From: CAYOOT01 sp964405665
Lineage (GTDB): Bacteria > Bdellovibrionota_C > UBA2361 > SZUA-149 > CAZDWZ01
Direction of reading: 5' to 3'
Length of the DNA: 15,349 nt
NCBI GenBank assembly: GCA_964405665.1
Contig: CAYOOT010000067.1
Span: forward strand, 1 to 15,349
The position numbers and the translations under genes are program-made. Under the pieces are notes generated by a model. It was given only the letters and a program-made list of their open reading frames with translations. It did not search any database and was not told the origin of the DNA. Positions within the stretch are counted from its first letter, which is position 1. Each line of letters starts with the position of its first letter. Below, piece after piece: positions 7,136 to 14,639 of this stretch.

Positions 7136-9316
7136 CTAAGGATCAACAAGATGATCGGATAATTTTACGCCATTAGTCAAATTTTCTATTTTATTAAAGG
7201 TAGAGGGATGCTTCTTCCTAAACTCTGTTAAAATCCCATAGGTTTCTCTGTCCACTAAATTTTTTTCCCCACTTAGAGAAAGTGCAGTTACAGCTCCATC
7301 AAAGTCTTTTGTCCCTGTTTGTTTTTTTAGTTTATCTGCCAGATATAGCACTGACGCAACAGCATTAAGTCGATATTCTGAAAATTGATCTTGCTCTATT
7401 TGATGCAGTAAAAGATCAACTTCAATCGGCCCTAGATTTCTATTGATTGCTAATTTTGATGTAAAATGACTTTTATTGATAGGACTTAAAGTTGCTGGTA
7501 AAATACTCCGGTTATTTTTGATTTCAATAAAAAGAGGGTCAATACGATACTCCTTGTTTTCATACTTTTTCTGATCCTCCAATAAAATAATACTACCCTG
7601 TAAGTTCTTTAATGTTGTATAATTTCGCCGTGCTTCTTCTGCAAACTTCAGATCTCCTGTTTCCCAATAAATTTCAGTCCATATTCTAGCAAGCATATCA
7701 TTTGCATAATAATTTTCTAAATTATTTCTAGCGTAATTCTGAGATAATTTAGAATTTTTCAACGACTGTCCGAGATATTTTACTGCCTGATGATTGGAGT
7801 TGTCATCAATATACAAACCAAACAATGCTCTTGATTTTATGTCATAGGCGGAAGGTTTTTCAGCATCAATATTGATTGCCTTATCAGCAGCCTTAATCGC
7901 AAGTATATATTTTTCTTTATTTAAATAATTTAGGCTAAGTACATTATAGATAGAATTGGATTGAATCATTTCTGCTAGATAAATCATTCTTTTTTCTTGC
8001 TCGCTATCTTCTTGAATATTTTTTGTACTATTTCCAATATCACCTGCCAGAGCAGAATGTATAGGTAAAGGAATAAAATCTTTTCGATCATAATGTTGAT
8101 AAAGTCGTGGATCCTGAAGATCCGTATATTGTAATTCTTTAGTTTCTCCAGGAATTTTAATACGCAGATCATTGTTGGTAATGATTCCTTTTTCTGTAGT
8201 TTCAATCATATAGCTACTTTTCACACCTTGATCCCAGATAACTCTAATGTGACCAGGCGAAGTACTCGGATAAATTGGGAAATCGTAGCCAGCTTTTTTT
8301 AGCAACTGCACAACGCATAAATATATATTTGTAAAATCTTCGCAAACTCCAGTATTTTCTTTTAGAACTTGATCAATTGTCCGAGATTGAAAGGACTGAT
8401 CAAATTTAAACCTATCGCCCAAGATAGATTCACCTAGACATTTTATTACTGCCTCAATTTTCTCTTTAGGCATTCGATTCAAATCTTCTCTAGACATTCC
8501 TTGATGTTCCGGAAATTTTGCACTAAGTATTTTTGCGGTATTATTTGCTAGATCTTGAAGTTGCTGCATTACCAAATCGCCATTAAACTTATTCTTCTGC
8601 CCATTTGTTCTTTTTGCCTCAAAGGCAGCAAAAATAATCAAGGCTTCTGGTAAATTAATTTCAGGACTTCCTGGTGCTAAATGTTTTTTTACGACTTTTT
8701 GATAATATTCATCAAAGCTTTGGTATTTAGAAATAATCTCATTGACTTTGTCAGCTACGGGAAATTCTTTTCTATATAAATGCCTATCTATCGGTATTGC
8801 TTGAATCTCAGAAACTTTCGCAGTTGTCGGATAAACTGTCTGCAAACATTTAATAACCACTTTGTTGCAATCACCGATAATTTCAGAATCAACACCTTGG
8901 ATCTTTTTAAGAAGATCAATTTTGCTTTCAAGAGAACTGATTGTTTTCTGCAAATCTTTTACCCTATTGGAAAAAACATAAGTGCTACTGGCCTTTTCAT
9001 TAAATTCAGTAATTAATTTATTAATTGCTTCAAATATTTCTTGATTATGTTTTTTCCATACTTCGGTATTAACTGCCCTCACTATTCCCATTACTTCCGG
9101 TAAAAATACCAAATTCCCCTTAACAATCGCTTCTTTTCGATAAGAACTTTTCAAATCGGCAATGTTTTTTTCTAAGATCTTTAAATCATTTTTATCGATT
9201 ACCTGAGGTGATTTTGCTTTGCTTGTTTGAACTTCTAATTTAGATAAAGTTTTGTCATACCCCACTCGGGGAATTTTCCTGTCAACTTTGTTAGCCTGCA
9301 GGGCAACTTCTGCCAT
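7136..9316 (-). CDS. Transglutaminase-like (Cys-His-Glu) protein with TPR-like repeats, hypothetical
   Basis: I do not recognise a named family. Residue numbers count from the TTG at 9322; ATG 9316 is residue 3. I prefer ATG 9316 (726 aa) because CAGG lies 8 nt before it but only 2 nt before the TTG. There is no signal peptide, so it is probably cytoplasmic. Residues about 44-145 are charged helices with a coiled-coil look (VKDLQKTISSLESKIDLLKKI). A transglutaminase-like core follows: NTGVCEDFTNIYLCVVQLLKKAG has the candidate nucleophile C327, GHIRVIW has H358, and YMIETTE has E374 where the family usually has Asp. Residues about 455-510 (YNVLSLNYLNKEKYILAIKAADKAINIDAEKPSAY) read as a TPR unit, and more helices follow to about 580. 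Such domains act as proteases, peptide cross-linkers or inactive scaffolds; the substrate is unknown. The gene stands apart from both neighbours. Confidence 0.7.
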   Translation of the reverse strand: MAEVALQANKVDRKIPRVGYDKTLSKLEVQTSKAKSPQVIDKNDLKILEKNIADLKSSYRKEAIVKGNLVFLPEVMGIVRAVNTEVWKKHNQEIFEAINKLITEFNEKASSTYVFSNRVKDLQKTISSLESKIDLLKKIQGVDSEIIGDCNKVVIKCLQTVYPTTAKVSEIQAIPIDRHLYRKEFPVADKVNEIISKYQSFDEYYQKVVKKHLAPGSPEINLPEALIIFAAFEAKRTNGQKNKFNGDLVMQQLQDLANNTAKILSAKFPEHQGMSREDLNRMPKEKIEAVIKCLGESILGDRFKFDQSFQSRTIDQVLKENTGVCEDFTNIYLCVVQLLKKAGYDFPIYPSTSPGHIRVIWDQGVKSSYMIETTEKGIITNNDLRIKIPGETKELQYTDLQDPRLYQHYDRKDFIPLPIHSALAGDIGNSTKNIQEDSEQEKRMIYLAEMIQSNSIYNVLSLNYLNKEKYILAIKAADKAINIDAEKPSAYDIKSRALFGLYIDDNSNHQAVKYLGQSLKNSKLSQNYARNNLENYYANDMLARIWTEIYWETGDLKFAEEARRNYTTLKNLQGSIILLEDQKKYENKEYRIDPLFIEIKNNRSILPATLSPINKSHFTSKLAINRNLGPIEVDLLLHQIEQDQFSEYRLNAVASVLYLADKLKKQTGTKDFDGAVTALSLSGEKNLVDRETYGILTEFRKKHPSTFNKIENLTNGVKLSDHLVDP

Positions 9317-9328
9317 AGACAAAACCTG

Positions 9329-9362
9329 ATTAGATATCCTTCATTTGTTCTAATTATCTAAT
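9329..9362. repeat. 8-bp inverted repeat before the transglutaminase-like gene
   Basis: ATTAGATA (9329-9336) and TATCTAAT (9355-9362) are perfect inverted repeats 18 nt apart, ending 13 nt before the ATG at 9316. They flank the likely leader and a possible -10 (GATAAT on the minus strand). It could be an operator or a leader hairpin close to the ribosome-binding site. In such A/T-rich DNA an 8-bp match may be chance. Confidence 0.25.
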
Positions 9363-9456
9363 AGAGGTTATGCAGATTTTTAAAAAAAATCATAAATATA
9401 AAATTAACTATATGAAAATACTGAACAAAAAGATCGGCTTTTCGATGAAAAAACGT

Positions 9457-9801
9457 CTAACCTTCTCTCTTGCCGGTCATCGTCACTCGTTGTGGCAAAT
9501 GATCAACATAGGCTTTTAGAGCACCGGCTCTTTTGGAAACTTCAGCCAGCTCAACAGAAACGTGATCTTTTGCAGAGTTTGCTCTCTCCGTTACTTCTTG
9601 ATGTAAAATACTTAATTGTTTAAGTAATGCCTGAAAAGAGTTTTCTTGAGTAAAGTTGTTTTCTTTAATTTTTGCTCTCCAAAGTTCCAACTGCTCCAAA
9701 TATATCCCAACATGCTCCAAAAATAATTCTAAATCATCTTGCTCAATAGCCAAAGCATTTTTTGCCGATTGAATAATTTTTTCTATTTCCTGTTTGGACA
9801 T
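9457..9801 (-). CDS. Small helical protein coupled to phosphofructokinase, unknown function
   Basis: A 114-residue soluble protein that I do not recognise. It is predicted almost wholly alpha-helical, with Leu/Glu/Lys heptads at about residues 3-45 (EIEKIIQSAKNALAIEQDDLELFLEHVGIYLEQLELWRAKIKE) and 52-100, no Cys, no signal peptide and no membrane segment. The C-terminus is short and basic (TMTGKREG). ATG 9801 starts one nucleotide after the TAA of the upstream phosphofructokinase gene, with GGAG 6-7 nt before it inside that gene. Translational coupling and a shared messenger are therefore likely. A coiled-coil partner or chaperone-like role is conceivable but unsupported; general resemblance to FliT/FlgN-type helical proteins is not enough to name it. 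Confidence 0.7.
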   Translation of the reverse strand: MSKQEIEKIIQSAKNALAIEQDDLELFLEHVGIYLEQLELWRAKIKENNFTQENSFQALLKQLSILHQEVTERANSAKDHVSVELAEVSKRAGALKAYVDHLPQRVTMTGKREG

Positions 9802-9802
9802 A

Positions 9803-11062
9803 TTAGGCTCCTCGATTCTTTACAACTTCGGCAAATTCTTTCCGAAGAATATCTACTGAACAAGAAGTAATACGTGAGATCTCTTGCATCAATTTATTAT
9901 CTTCCAAATCAGCTGCAGTAAGGCGCAACATATATTTCCTGGCTACTCGATAGGCAATGGAATTTAAATCTACCATTCTTACTCGCGCCCTACCAGTTTC
10001 CGCATTAATCATTTCTTCAAAAGGAATAGGCAACAATTGATCTGCCTGAAGAGAGATCATTGCTCCTGTTCCACCATTAGTTAGAAAATCGATCACTCCA
10101 TAACCAAGCTGTTGGACATATTCCCGGTCAAAAGCATTAGGTTGCCGACAACGAAGCTCATAACCGACGTTCTTATCTAGAACCAACATGTCTTTAATTC
10201 CAAAAAATTCTAGTCTTTTCCTGACGGCATTTTTTATGATTGCTCCGAAATCAACATCACCAAACCTAATTCGACCATAAGGATCCCGCTCGGCATTTTG
10301 TAATTCTGGTGCCGTTTCCACATCAATCACTTCAGCTAAACCTTCAGCCAAAACTACCACTCCATAGGGTTGTTTATTGGCTATTCTTTTTAAAATCGAA
10401 GCAACAATAATATCAGCAATGAGTTTTAAGGGGATTTTTTTTGCTTCTCCGAATTCTTCAGGAATCAGAGTTAAGGTCGCTCCAGTAGAAATGCCGATAC
10501 CAAGAGCAAGATGTCCTGCTTTTCTTCCCATGGCGATCACAAAATACCAACGGGACATTGTTTTAGAATCAACCATTAAGGTTTCTACAATCGCCGCTCC
10601 TGCTTCTCTGGCGCTTTGAAAACCAAAGGTGCTGATTTTATTGGGAAGCGGTAAATCATTATCGATCGTTTTAGGAACATGCCCCACTCCAATTTGTCCC
10701 TTAAGCACTTTGGCCAAGGCATTGGAGCTGCTTGCTGTTCCGTCTCCACCAATAGTAACTAAATAACCAATATTTAATTGCTGAAGAACATTCACTACGT
10801 TTTGTAACATTTCCGGAGTTTGCATCGGATTTGCTCGAGATGCTCCCAGAATAGAACCACCTTCATTATGAATCCGAGAAACATCTGCAATAGTAAGTTC
10901 TTTTACCCCAGTGAGATCACCATTTAAAATATTTTCAAATCCATTGATGATTCCTAAGACGCGGTAGCCACGATTAATCGCTTCAATTGTTGCCGAGGCA
11001 ATTACTCCATTAATTCCTGGAGCTGGGCCCCCACCGACAATTATGGCAACATGTTTTTTCAT
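9803..11062 (-). CDS. 6-phosphofructokinase family (ATP- or PPi-dependent)
   Basis: This 419-residue enzyme would phosphorylate fructose 6-phosphate to fructose 1,6-bisphosphate in glycolysis. Family motifs are visible: GGGPAPGINGVI at 10-21 (nucleotide/phosphate loop), GGDGT at 105-109, PKTIDND at 130-136 with catalytic D134 (equivalent to E. coli D127), MGRKAGHLAL at 178-187 and PEE at 201-203. Length is that of the long PPi-PFK-like group, not the 320-residue E. coli PfkA type. The cofactor determinants are mixed: Gly108 at the E. coli G104 site favours ATP, while Lys131 at the G124 site is typical of PPi enzymes. Proteins with Gly plus Lys include ATP-dependent members, so ATP use is a little more likely. 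The gene starts 95 nt after fabI without a clear Shine-Dalgarno sequence and is followed after one base by a small gene. Confidence 0.92.
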   Translation of the reverse strand: MKKHVAIIVGGGPAPGINGVIASATIEAINRGYRVLGIINGFENILNGDLTGVKELTIADVSRIHNEGGSILGASRANPMQTPEMLQNVVNVLQQLNIGYLVTIGGDGTASSSNALAKVLKGQIGVGHVPKTIDNDLPLPNKISTFGFQSAREAGAAIVETLMVDSKTMSRWYFVIAMGRKAGHLALGIGISTGATLTLIPEEFGEAKKIPLKLIADIIVASILKRIANKQPYGVVVLAEGLAEVIDVETAPELQNAERDPYGRIRFGDVDFGAIIKNAVRKRLEFFGIKDMLVLDKNVGYELRCRQPNAFDREYVQQLGYGVIDFLTNGGTGAMISLQADQLLPIPFEEMINAETGRARVRMVDLNSIAYRVARKYMLRLTAADLEDNKLMQEISRITSCSVDILRKEFAEVVKNRGA

Positions 11063-11097
11063 TTATAATTTAGTTTAAATAAAGAATTAGGTAATAC

Positions 11098-11148
11098 GGG
11101 CACCCATAAAGGGTGCCCCTACAGAATAGATCGCCATGTAGGGGCACC
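11098..11148. repeat. Three-arm GGGCACC palindromic element
   Basis: Arm 1, GGGCACCC (11098-11105), pairs perfectly with GGGTGCCC (11111-11118) across a 5-nt loop. The overlapping middle arm GGTGCCCCTACA (11112-11123) also pairs perfectly over 12 bp with TGTAGGGGCACC (11137-11148). The middle arm can pair with either side but not both, giving two exclusive hairpins. It is much richer in G+C than its surroundings and sits between fabI and the phosphofructokinase gene. There is no T-run on the minus strand, so a classic terminator is unlikely. It looks like a REP/MITE-type dispersed palindrome. Confidence 0.8.
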
Positions 11149-11157
11149 GGATCAACA

Positions 11158-11922
11158 CTATACCGTAACGTTGAAACCAGCATCCACATACAACACTTCT
11201 CCAGTAACACCTGAAGAATATTTACTTAAAAGATATACTGTATTTAATCCCACTTCTTCTATCGTAACTACTCTTTTCATCGGGGCGCGTTCTTCAAAAG
11301 CACTCATTAGCCCACGAAAATTGGCAATACCAGAAGCAGCCAAGGTTTTAATCGGACCGGCTGAAATTGCGTTAACTCGAATATTTTGTGATCCTAATTC
11401 AGAAGCAAGTTCCCGAACAGAGGCTTCTAAGGCAGCTTTTGCTACTCCCATTACGCGATAATTTGGAACAACTCTTTCTGCTCCCAGATAAGTAAGAGTA
11501 ACAATCGAACCACCGTTTTTCATTAAGGGAATTGCTCGATTTGTTACAGCAACAAGAGAGTAAGCGCTCACATCCATTGCCAATTTAAAACCATCCCGAG
11601 AGGTTTGAGAGAATGGACTTTTTAAATCATTGGCATTGGCAAAAGCTACGGAGTGAATAACAAAATCAATATCCCCCCATTTTTCAGCAATCTCTTTAAA
11701 AGTTCGCTCAATATCGGCATCACTTTGCACATCACATTGAGTAATATGTTCGGCATTTAAAGATTCCCCTAAAGGAATAACTCTTTTTGCTAAAGATTCA
11801 TTAAGGTAGGTGAAAGCTAGTCTGGCGCCTTCTTTGTGCAGAGCTTCGGAAATACCCCAGGCAATACTCCACTGATTTGCAAGCCCGAAGATAATTCCTT
11901 TTTTGCCTTCAAGAAGTCCCAT
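11158..11922 (-). CDS. fabI: Enoyl-[acyl-carrier-protein] reductase (NADH), FabI
   Basis: This 254-residue short-chain dehydrogenase/reductase catalyses the last reduction of each type II fatty-acid elongation cycle. It has the FabI-type N-terminal signature (LLEGKKGIIFGLANQWSIAWGIS, residues 3-25), the D64-V65 adenine-site pair (CDV), HSVAFAN at 90-96, and the catalytic Y-x6-K with Y155 and K162 (NYRVMGVAK), with Y145 before it. NAISAGPIKTLAASGI at 184-199 is typical of FabI. Residue 93 is Ala, as in Gram-positive FabI proteins, and is not by itself a resistance mark. ATG 11922 begins 22 nt after the rplQ stop, leaving no room for a separate promoter, so it should be read from the ribosomal operon. 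No Shine-Dalgarno sequence is visible. Confidence 0.95.
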   Translation of the reverse strand: MGLLEGKKGIIFGLANQWSIAWGISEALHKEGARLAFTYLNESLAKRVIPLGESLNAEHITQCDVQSDADIERTFKEIAEKWGDIDFVIHSVAFANANDLKSPFSQTSRDGFKLAMDVSAYSLVAVTNRAIPLMKNGGSIVTLTYLGAERVVPNYRVMGVAKAALEASVRELASELGSQNIRVNAISAGPIKTLAASGIANFRGLMSAFEERAPMKRVVTIEEVGLNTVYLLSKYSSGVTGEVLYVDAGFNVTV

Positions 11923-11944
11923 AACTGTAATTTAAATTCTAATT

Positions 11945-12412
11945 CTAAGCTGAAGCTTCAACTGTCTCTGTAGTTTTTTTCACTACTCGGCGTTCCCGTT
12001 TTTTAGGAGCTTTTGTTGCTACTTTTCCTTCAACAAAAGTAATGATGGCCATTTGGGTATTGTCTCCCAGACGCTTTCTTGTACGAACAACTCTGGTATA
12101 ACCACCGTTTCTTTCGGTATAACGTGGAGCTATCTCTGTGAAAAGTTTATGTACTGGCGTTAATTTTAGAGCGTTGCCTTGTTCTTCTCTATTCATCGCA
12201 AAAAGCATTTGCATCGCTTGGCGCCTGGAATGAAGAGTATTTGTTTTTCCAAGAGTTATTAACTTATCAGCAACTGGCTTTAAAGCTTTTGCTTTAGGAA
12301 GTGTGGTTTCAATTTTTTCATGTAAAACCAAAGCGGTCAGCAGGTTTTTAAGCAAGGCTTTCCGATGCGATGCTGTTCGATTTAACTTCTTAAACGACTT
12401 ACGATGTTTCAT
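11945..12412 (-). CDS. rplQ: 50S ribosomal protein L17
   Basis: This 155-residue large-subunit protein sits near the peptide exit region. The family hallmarks are MKHRKSFKKLNRTASHRKALLKNLLTALVLHEKIETTLPKAKALKPVADKLI at the N-terminus and RYTERNGGYTRVVRTRKRLGDNTQMAIITFV at about 97-127. The conserved domain ends near residue 128, and a basic Lys/Arg/Ala/Thr tail of about 27 residues follows, making it longer than the usual 116-130. ATG 12412 lies 9 nt after the rpoA stop, with AGG about 8 nt upstream. It is the usual neighbour of rpoA. Confidence 0.97.
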   Translation of the reverse strand: MKHRKSFKKLNRTASHRKALLKNLLTALVLHEKIETTLPKAKALKPVADKLITLGKTNTLHSRRQAMQMLFAMNREEQGNALKLTPVHKLFTEIAPRYTERNGGYTRVVRTRKRLGDNTQMAIITFVEGKVATKAPKKRERRVVKKTTETVEASA

Positions 12413-12421
12413 AAAAAGAGC

Positions 12422-13462
12422 CTATGAGTTATTGTTATTACCTTGCTGGGCTTCATACATTTTGTCCAGTTCTGCTCTACTTGGAAATCCTTCCAATTTC
12501 AAACCAAGACCTAAGCCCATTTCTCCCAAAATTTCTTTGATTTCATTTAATGATTTGCGGCCAAAGTTTTTTGTGCGCAGCATTTCATTTTCTGATTTCT
12601 GGGCGAGCTCACCAATATATTTCATGTCAGCATTTTCCAAGCAATTTGAAGAACGAACACTAAGTTCTATTTCATCAATTCTACGCAATAAATTTTCGTT
12701 GAATTTTGGTTTGCTGGAATCTTCTTTAGGTTTTTCTTCTTCAACATGAACTGTTGGAATGTCTTCAACTCCAGTAAAAATCGAAAGTTGATCTCTGAGA
12801 ATATGCGCAGCTCCTCGAATTGCTTCTTCGGGAGAAATACTTCCATCTGTCCACACTTCTAAAGTTAACTTATCATAGTCTGTTTGTTGACCAACTCGAG
12901 AATTAGTCACAATGTGATTTACTTTTCTAACCGGTGAAAAAATAGCATCCAAAACAATTGTTCCCACAGGAGCGTTTTCTTCTTTCAGATCATCAGCTAC
13001 TTTATAGCCACGGCCTACTTTAGCACTTAATTCCATGCTCACTACACCTTCTGTATTTAAAGAGCAGATGTGATGATCGGGATTTACAATTTTTATGCCG
13101 ACATCTGTAGAAGCAATCATTCCCGCTGTTACTTCTGCCGGACCTTTAACATCAAGTCTTAAAGTGGCGCTGTCTTTTTCACCCAAATCTAGAACTACTT
13201 CTTTCAAATTTAAAACGATTTCTGTTACGTCTTCAATACAACCAGGAATGGTAGAAAATTCATGCTTTACATTTTCCATCTTCACGCCAGTAATTGCGGC
13301 TCCAGGAAGAGAAGATAGAAGAATTCTTCTTAAACTATTTCCTACCGTAGTACCATATCCGCGTTCTAGTGGTCCAACAACAAACTTTCCATATCTCGTT
13401 GTAACGTCTTCTGTTTCTACTCTTTTTGGCTTAATTAAGTCTTTTACGATATTACGAAGCAT
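12422..13462 (-). CDS. rpoA: DNA-directed RNA polymerase subunit alpha
   Basis: The alpha subunit dimerises to start RNA polymerase assembly, and its C-terminal domain contacts UP elements and activators. The N-terminal domain carries PLERGYGTTVGNSLRRILLSSLPG (about residues 31-54), and the linker is acidic and Lys-rich (about 238-257). The C-terminal domain is complete, with IDEIELSVRSSNCLENADMKYIGELAQ and NFGRKSLNEIKEILGEMGLGLGLKL; R270 corresponds to E. coli R265. The frame is also open three codons upstream to a TTG at 13471, but that TTG overlaps the ribosome-binding site TTGAGG, so I take ATG 13462 (346 aa). The spacing GAGG-3-ATG is short. The stop overlaps the leader of rplQ, nine bases away. 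Confidence 0.95.
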   Translation of the reverse strand: MLRNIVKDLIKPKRVETEDVTTRYGKFVVGPLERGYGTTVGNSLRRILLSSLPGAAITGVKMENVKHEFSTIPGCIEDVTEIVLNLKEVVLDLGEKDSATLRLDVKGPAEVTAGMIASTDVGIKIVNPDHHICSLNTEGVVSMELSAKVGRGYKVADDLKEENAPVGTIVLDAIFSPVRKVNHIVTNSRVGQQTDYDKLTLEVWTDGSISPEEAIRGAAHILRDQLSIFTGVEDIPTVHVEEEKPKEDSSKPKFNENLLRRIDEIELSVRSSNCLENADMKYIGELAQKSENEMLRTKNFGRKSLNEIKEILGEMGLGLGLKLEGFPSRAELDKMYEAQQGNNNNS

Positions 13463-13498
13463 ATTCCTCAAACATTTCTAAAAAGTTTAATAAAAAAA

Positions 13499-14178
13499 CT
13501 ACTTTGAATACAATTCCACAATCAATTGTTCNNNNNNNNNNACGATTCCTTCACCGCTTTTAATAATTGAGACGTCAATTGTTCTTTAATTGTTACTGGA
13601 AGTTCTGAGCGAGTGGGTAGAGCTTTAATTCTTGCTTGATAATTTTCCTTATCAAATTCTATCCAAGCAGGAACTTTTCTCACTTCAGCAGCAGCGATAG
13701 TCTCGTTGATTCGATTAAATTTACGACCTTTCTCCACTACGCTTAAAGTATCACCGGCTTTTACAATATAAGATGGGACGTTAACAATTTGACCGTTCAC
13801 TAAAAAATGACCATGAGTTACAAACTGTCTGGCTTCTTTTCTAGAACCGGCAAAACCACTACGATAAACCATATTATCAAGCCTTGCTTCTAATTCTTGT
13901 AAGAGGTTTTCCCCAGTTACTCCTTTTTGTCTTTCTGCTTTAAAGAAAAATTTTCTAAATTGTTTTTCTAATAATCCATAAATTCTTTTAACTTTTTGTT
14001 TTTCACGAAGCTGCACTTTATATTCAGAAAAAGCACCTCTTGTTTTTGCATGCTGACCTGGTGCGCTTTCACGACGATCAATTGCACACTTACTAGAAAA
14101 ACAACGATCTCCCTTGAGGAAAAGTTTTTCCCCTTCACGTCGACATAGTCTACAAACTGGTCCAGTATAACGAGCCAT
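13499..14178 (-). CDS. rpsD: 30S ribosomal protein S4, interrupted by an assembly gap
   Basis: S4 is a primary 16S rRNA-binding protein of the small subunit. The N-terminus MARYTGPVCRLCRREGEK has the zinc-type cysteines C9, C12, C26 and C31, as in the Thermus-type form. LEARLDNMVYRSGFAGSRKEARQFVTHGHFLVNGQIVNVPSYIV is the S4 RNA-binding domain. Read straight through, the frame runs into 10 N (13532-13541) and stops at 13522. However, bases 13531-13499 on the minus strand spell EQLIVELYSK and TAG, the normal S4 ending. Just before the gap the gene reads PVTIKEQL and then the unexpected TSQLLKAVKES. The real gene very probably reads PVTIKEQLIVELYSK, so I give its end as 13499. ATG 14178 follows a strong TAGGAGGAAG. 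In E. coli S4 represses this operon; regulation here is not visible. Confidence 0.92.
13522..13584. repeat. Direct 10-mer copies flanking the gap in rpsD
   Basis: TCAATTGTTC occurs at 13522-13531, ending exactly at the N run, and again at 13575-13584, 53 bp away. Both encode the start of the S4 ending EQL. Removing one copy and everything between them restores the canonical S4 C-terminus in frame. This is the pattern expected from two contigs that overlap but were not merged. Confidence 0.85.
13532..13541. other. Assembly gap (10 N)
   Basis: Ten unknown bases inside the 3' end of rpsD. A fixed run of 10 suggests a scaffold placeholder, so the true size is not known and may be zero or negative (overlap). 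Confidence 0.99.
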
Positions 14179-14199
14179 TAAATTAACTTCCTCCTAAAA

Positions 14200-14619
14200 T
14201 TAAACACGTCTTCTTTTCTTGGGCCTACATCCGTTATGAGGTATAGGCGTAATATCTTTAATAGAACTAATTGCTAATCCAGAGCTTTGCAGTGCTCGCA
14301 GTGCTGATTCCCTTCCAGAACCTGGGCCTCTTAAAAATACTTGCACATTTCTTACTCCAGATTCTTTAGCGGCATTAGCTGCAACTTGAGCAGCAACTTG
14401 GGAAGCAAAAGGAGTAGATTTTCTAGATCCTTTAAAACCATTACATCCGGAACTGGACCAACTTAGCACTCCGCCTGTAAGATCGGTAATTGTAACTATA
14501 GTGTTATTAAATGTGGCATAAATATGAGCTATCCCTACGGGAACATTTCTTGATTTAGCTTTTTTTTTCTTAACTAACTTACCTTTTTCTGCTGTTGCTG
14601 CTTGTGGTTTTGTGCTCAC
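14200..14619 (-). CDS. rpsK: 30S ribosomal protein S11
   Basis: This 139-residue small-subunit platform protein binds 16S rRNA near the mRNA exit channel. Hallmarks: GIAHIYATFNNTIVTITDLTGGVLSWSSSGCNGFKGSRKSTPFASQVAA, VQVFLRGPGSGRESALRALQSSGLAISSIKDITPIPHNGCRPKKRRRV at the C-terminus, and a Lys-rich N-terminal tail. The start codon is GTG at 14619, supported by AAAGGAG about 9 nt upstream and by the length. It lies 20 nt after rpsM and 21 nt before rpsD. Confidence 0.98.
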   Translation of the reverse strand: MSTKPQAATAEKGKLVKKKKAKSRNVPVGIAHIYATFNNTIVTITDLTGGVLSWSSSGCNGFKGSRKSTPFASQVAAQVAANAAKESGVRNVQVFLRGPGSGRESALRALQSSGLAISSIKDITPIPHNGCRPKKRRRV

Positions 14620-14639
14620 GAAAATTTCTCCTTTAAAAA

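Noticed and set aside
9376..9392. GATTTTT/AAAAATC hairpin between the transglutaminase-like gene and the small helical gene
   Set aside because: Almost entirely A-T pairs in an A/T-rich spacer; expected by chance and unstable.
9431..9450. Terminator after the 114-residue gene
   Set aside because: On the minus strand ATCG/CGAT with a 6-nt loop followed by CTTTTT has the right order but only a 4-bp stem, too weak to call.
11158..11922. Ala at FabI position 93 as a triclosan-resistance change
   Set aside because: In E. coli this site is Gly and substitutions there reduce triclosan sensitivity, but Ala is the natural residue in many FabI proteins (HS[IV]AFA), so it carries no special meaning here.
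13452..13475. Seven-codon frame MFEEYAS before rpoA as a coupled leader
   Set aside because: It overlaps the rpoA start out of frame and has no ribosome-binding site; better explained as chance around the GAGG of rpoA.
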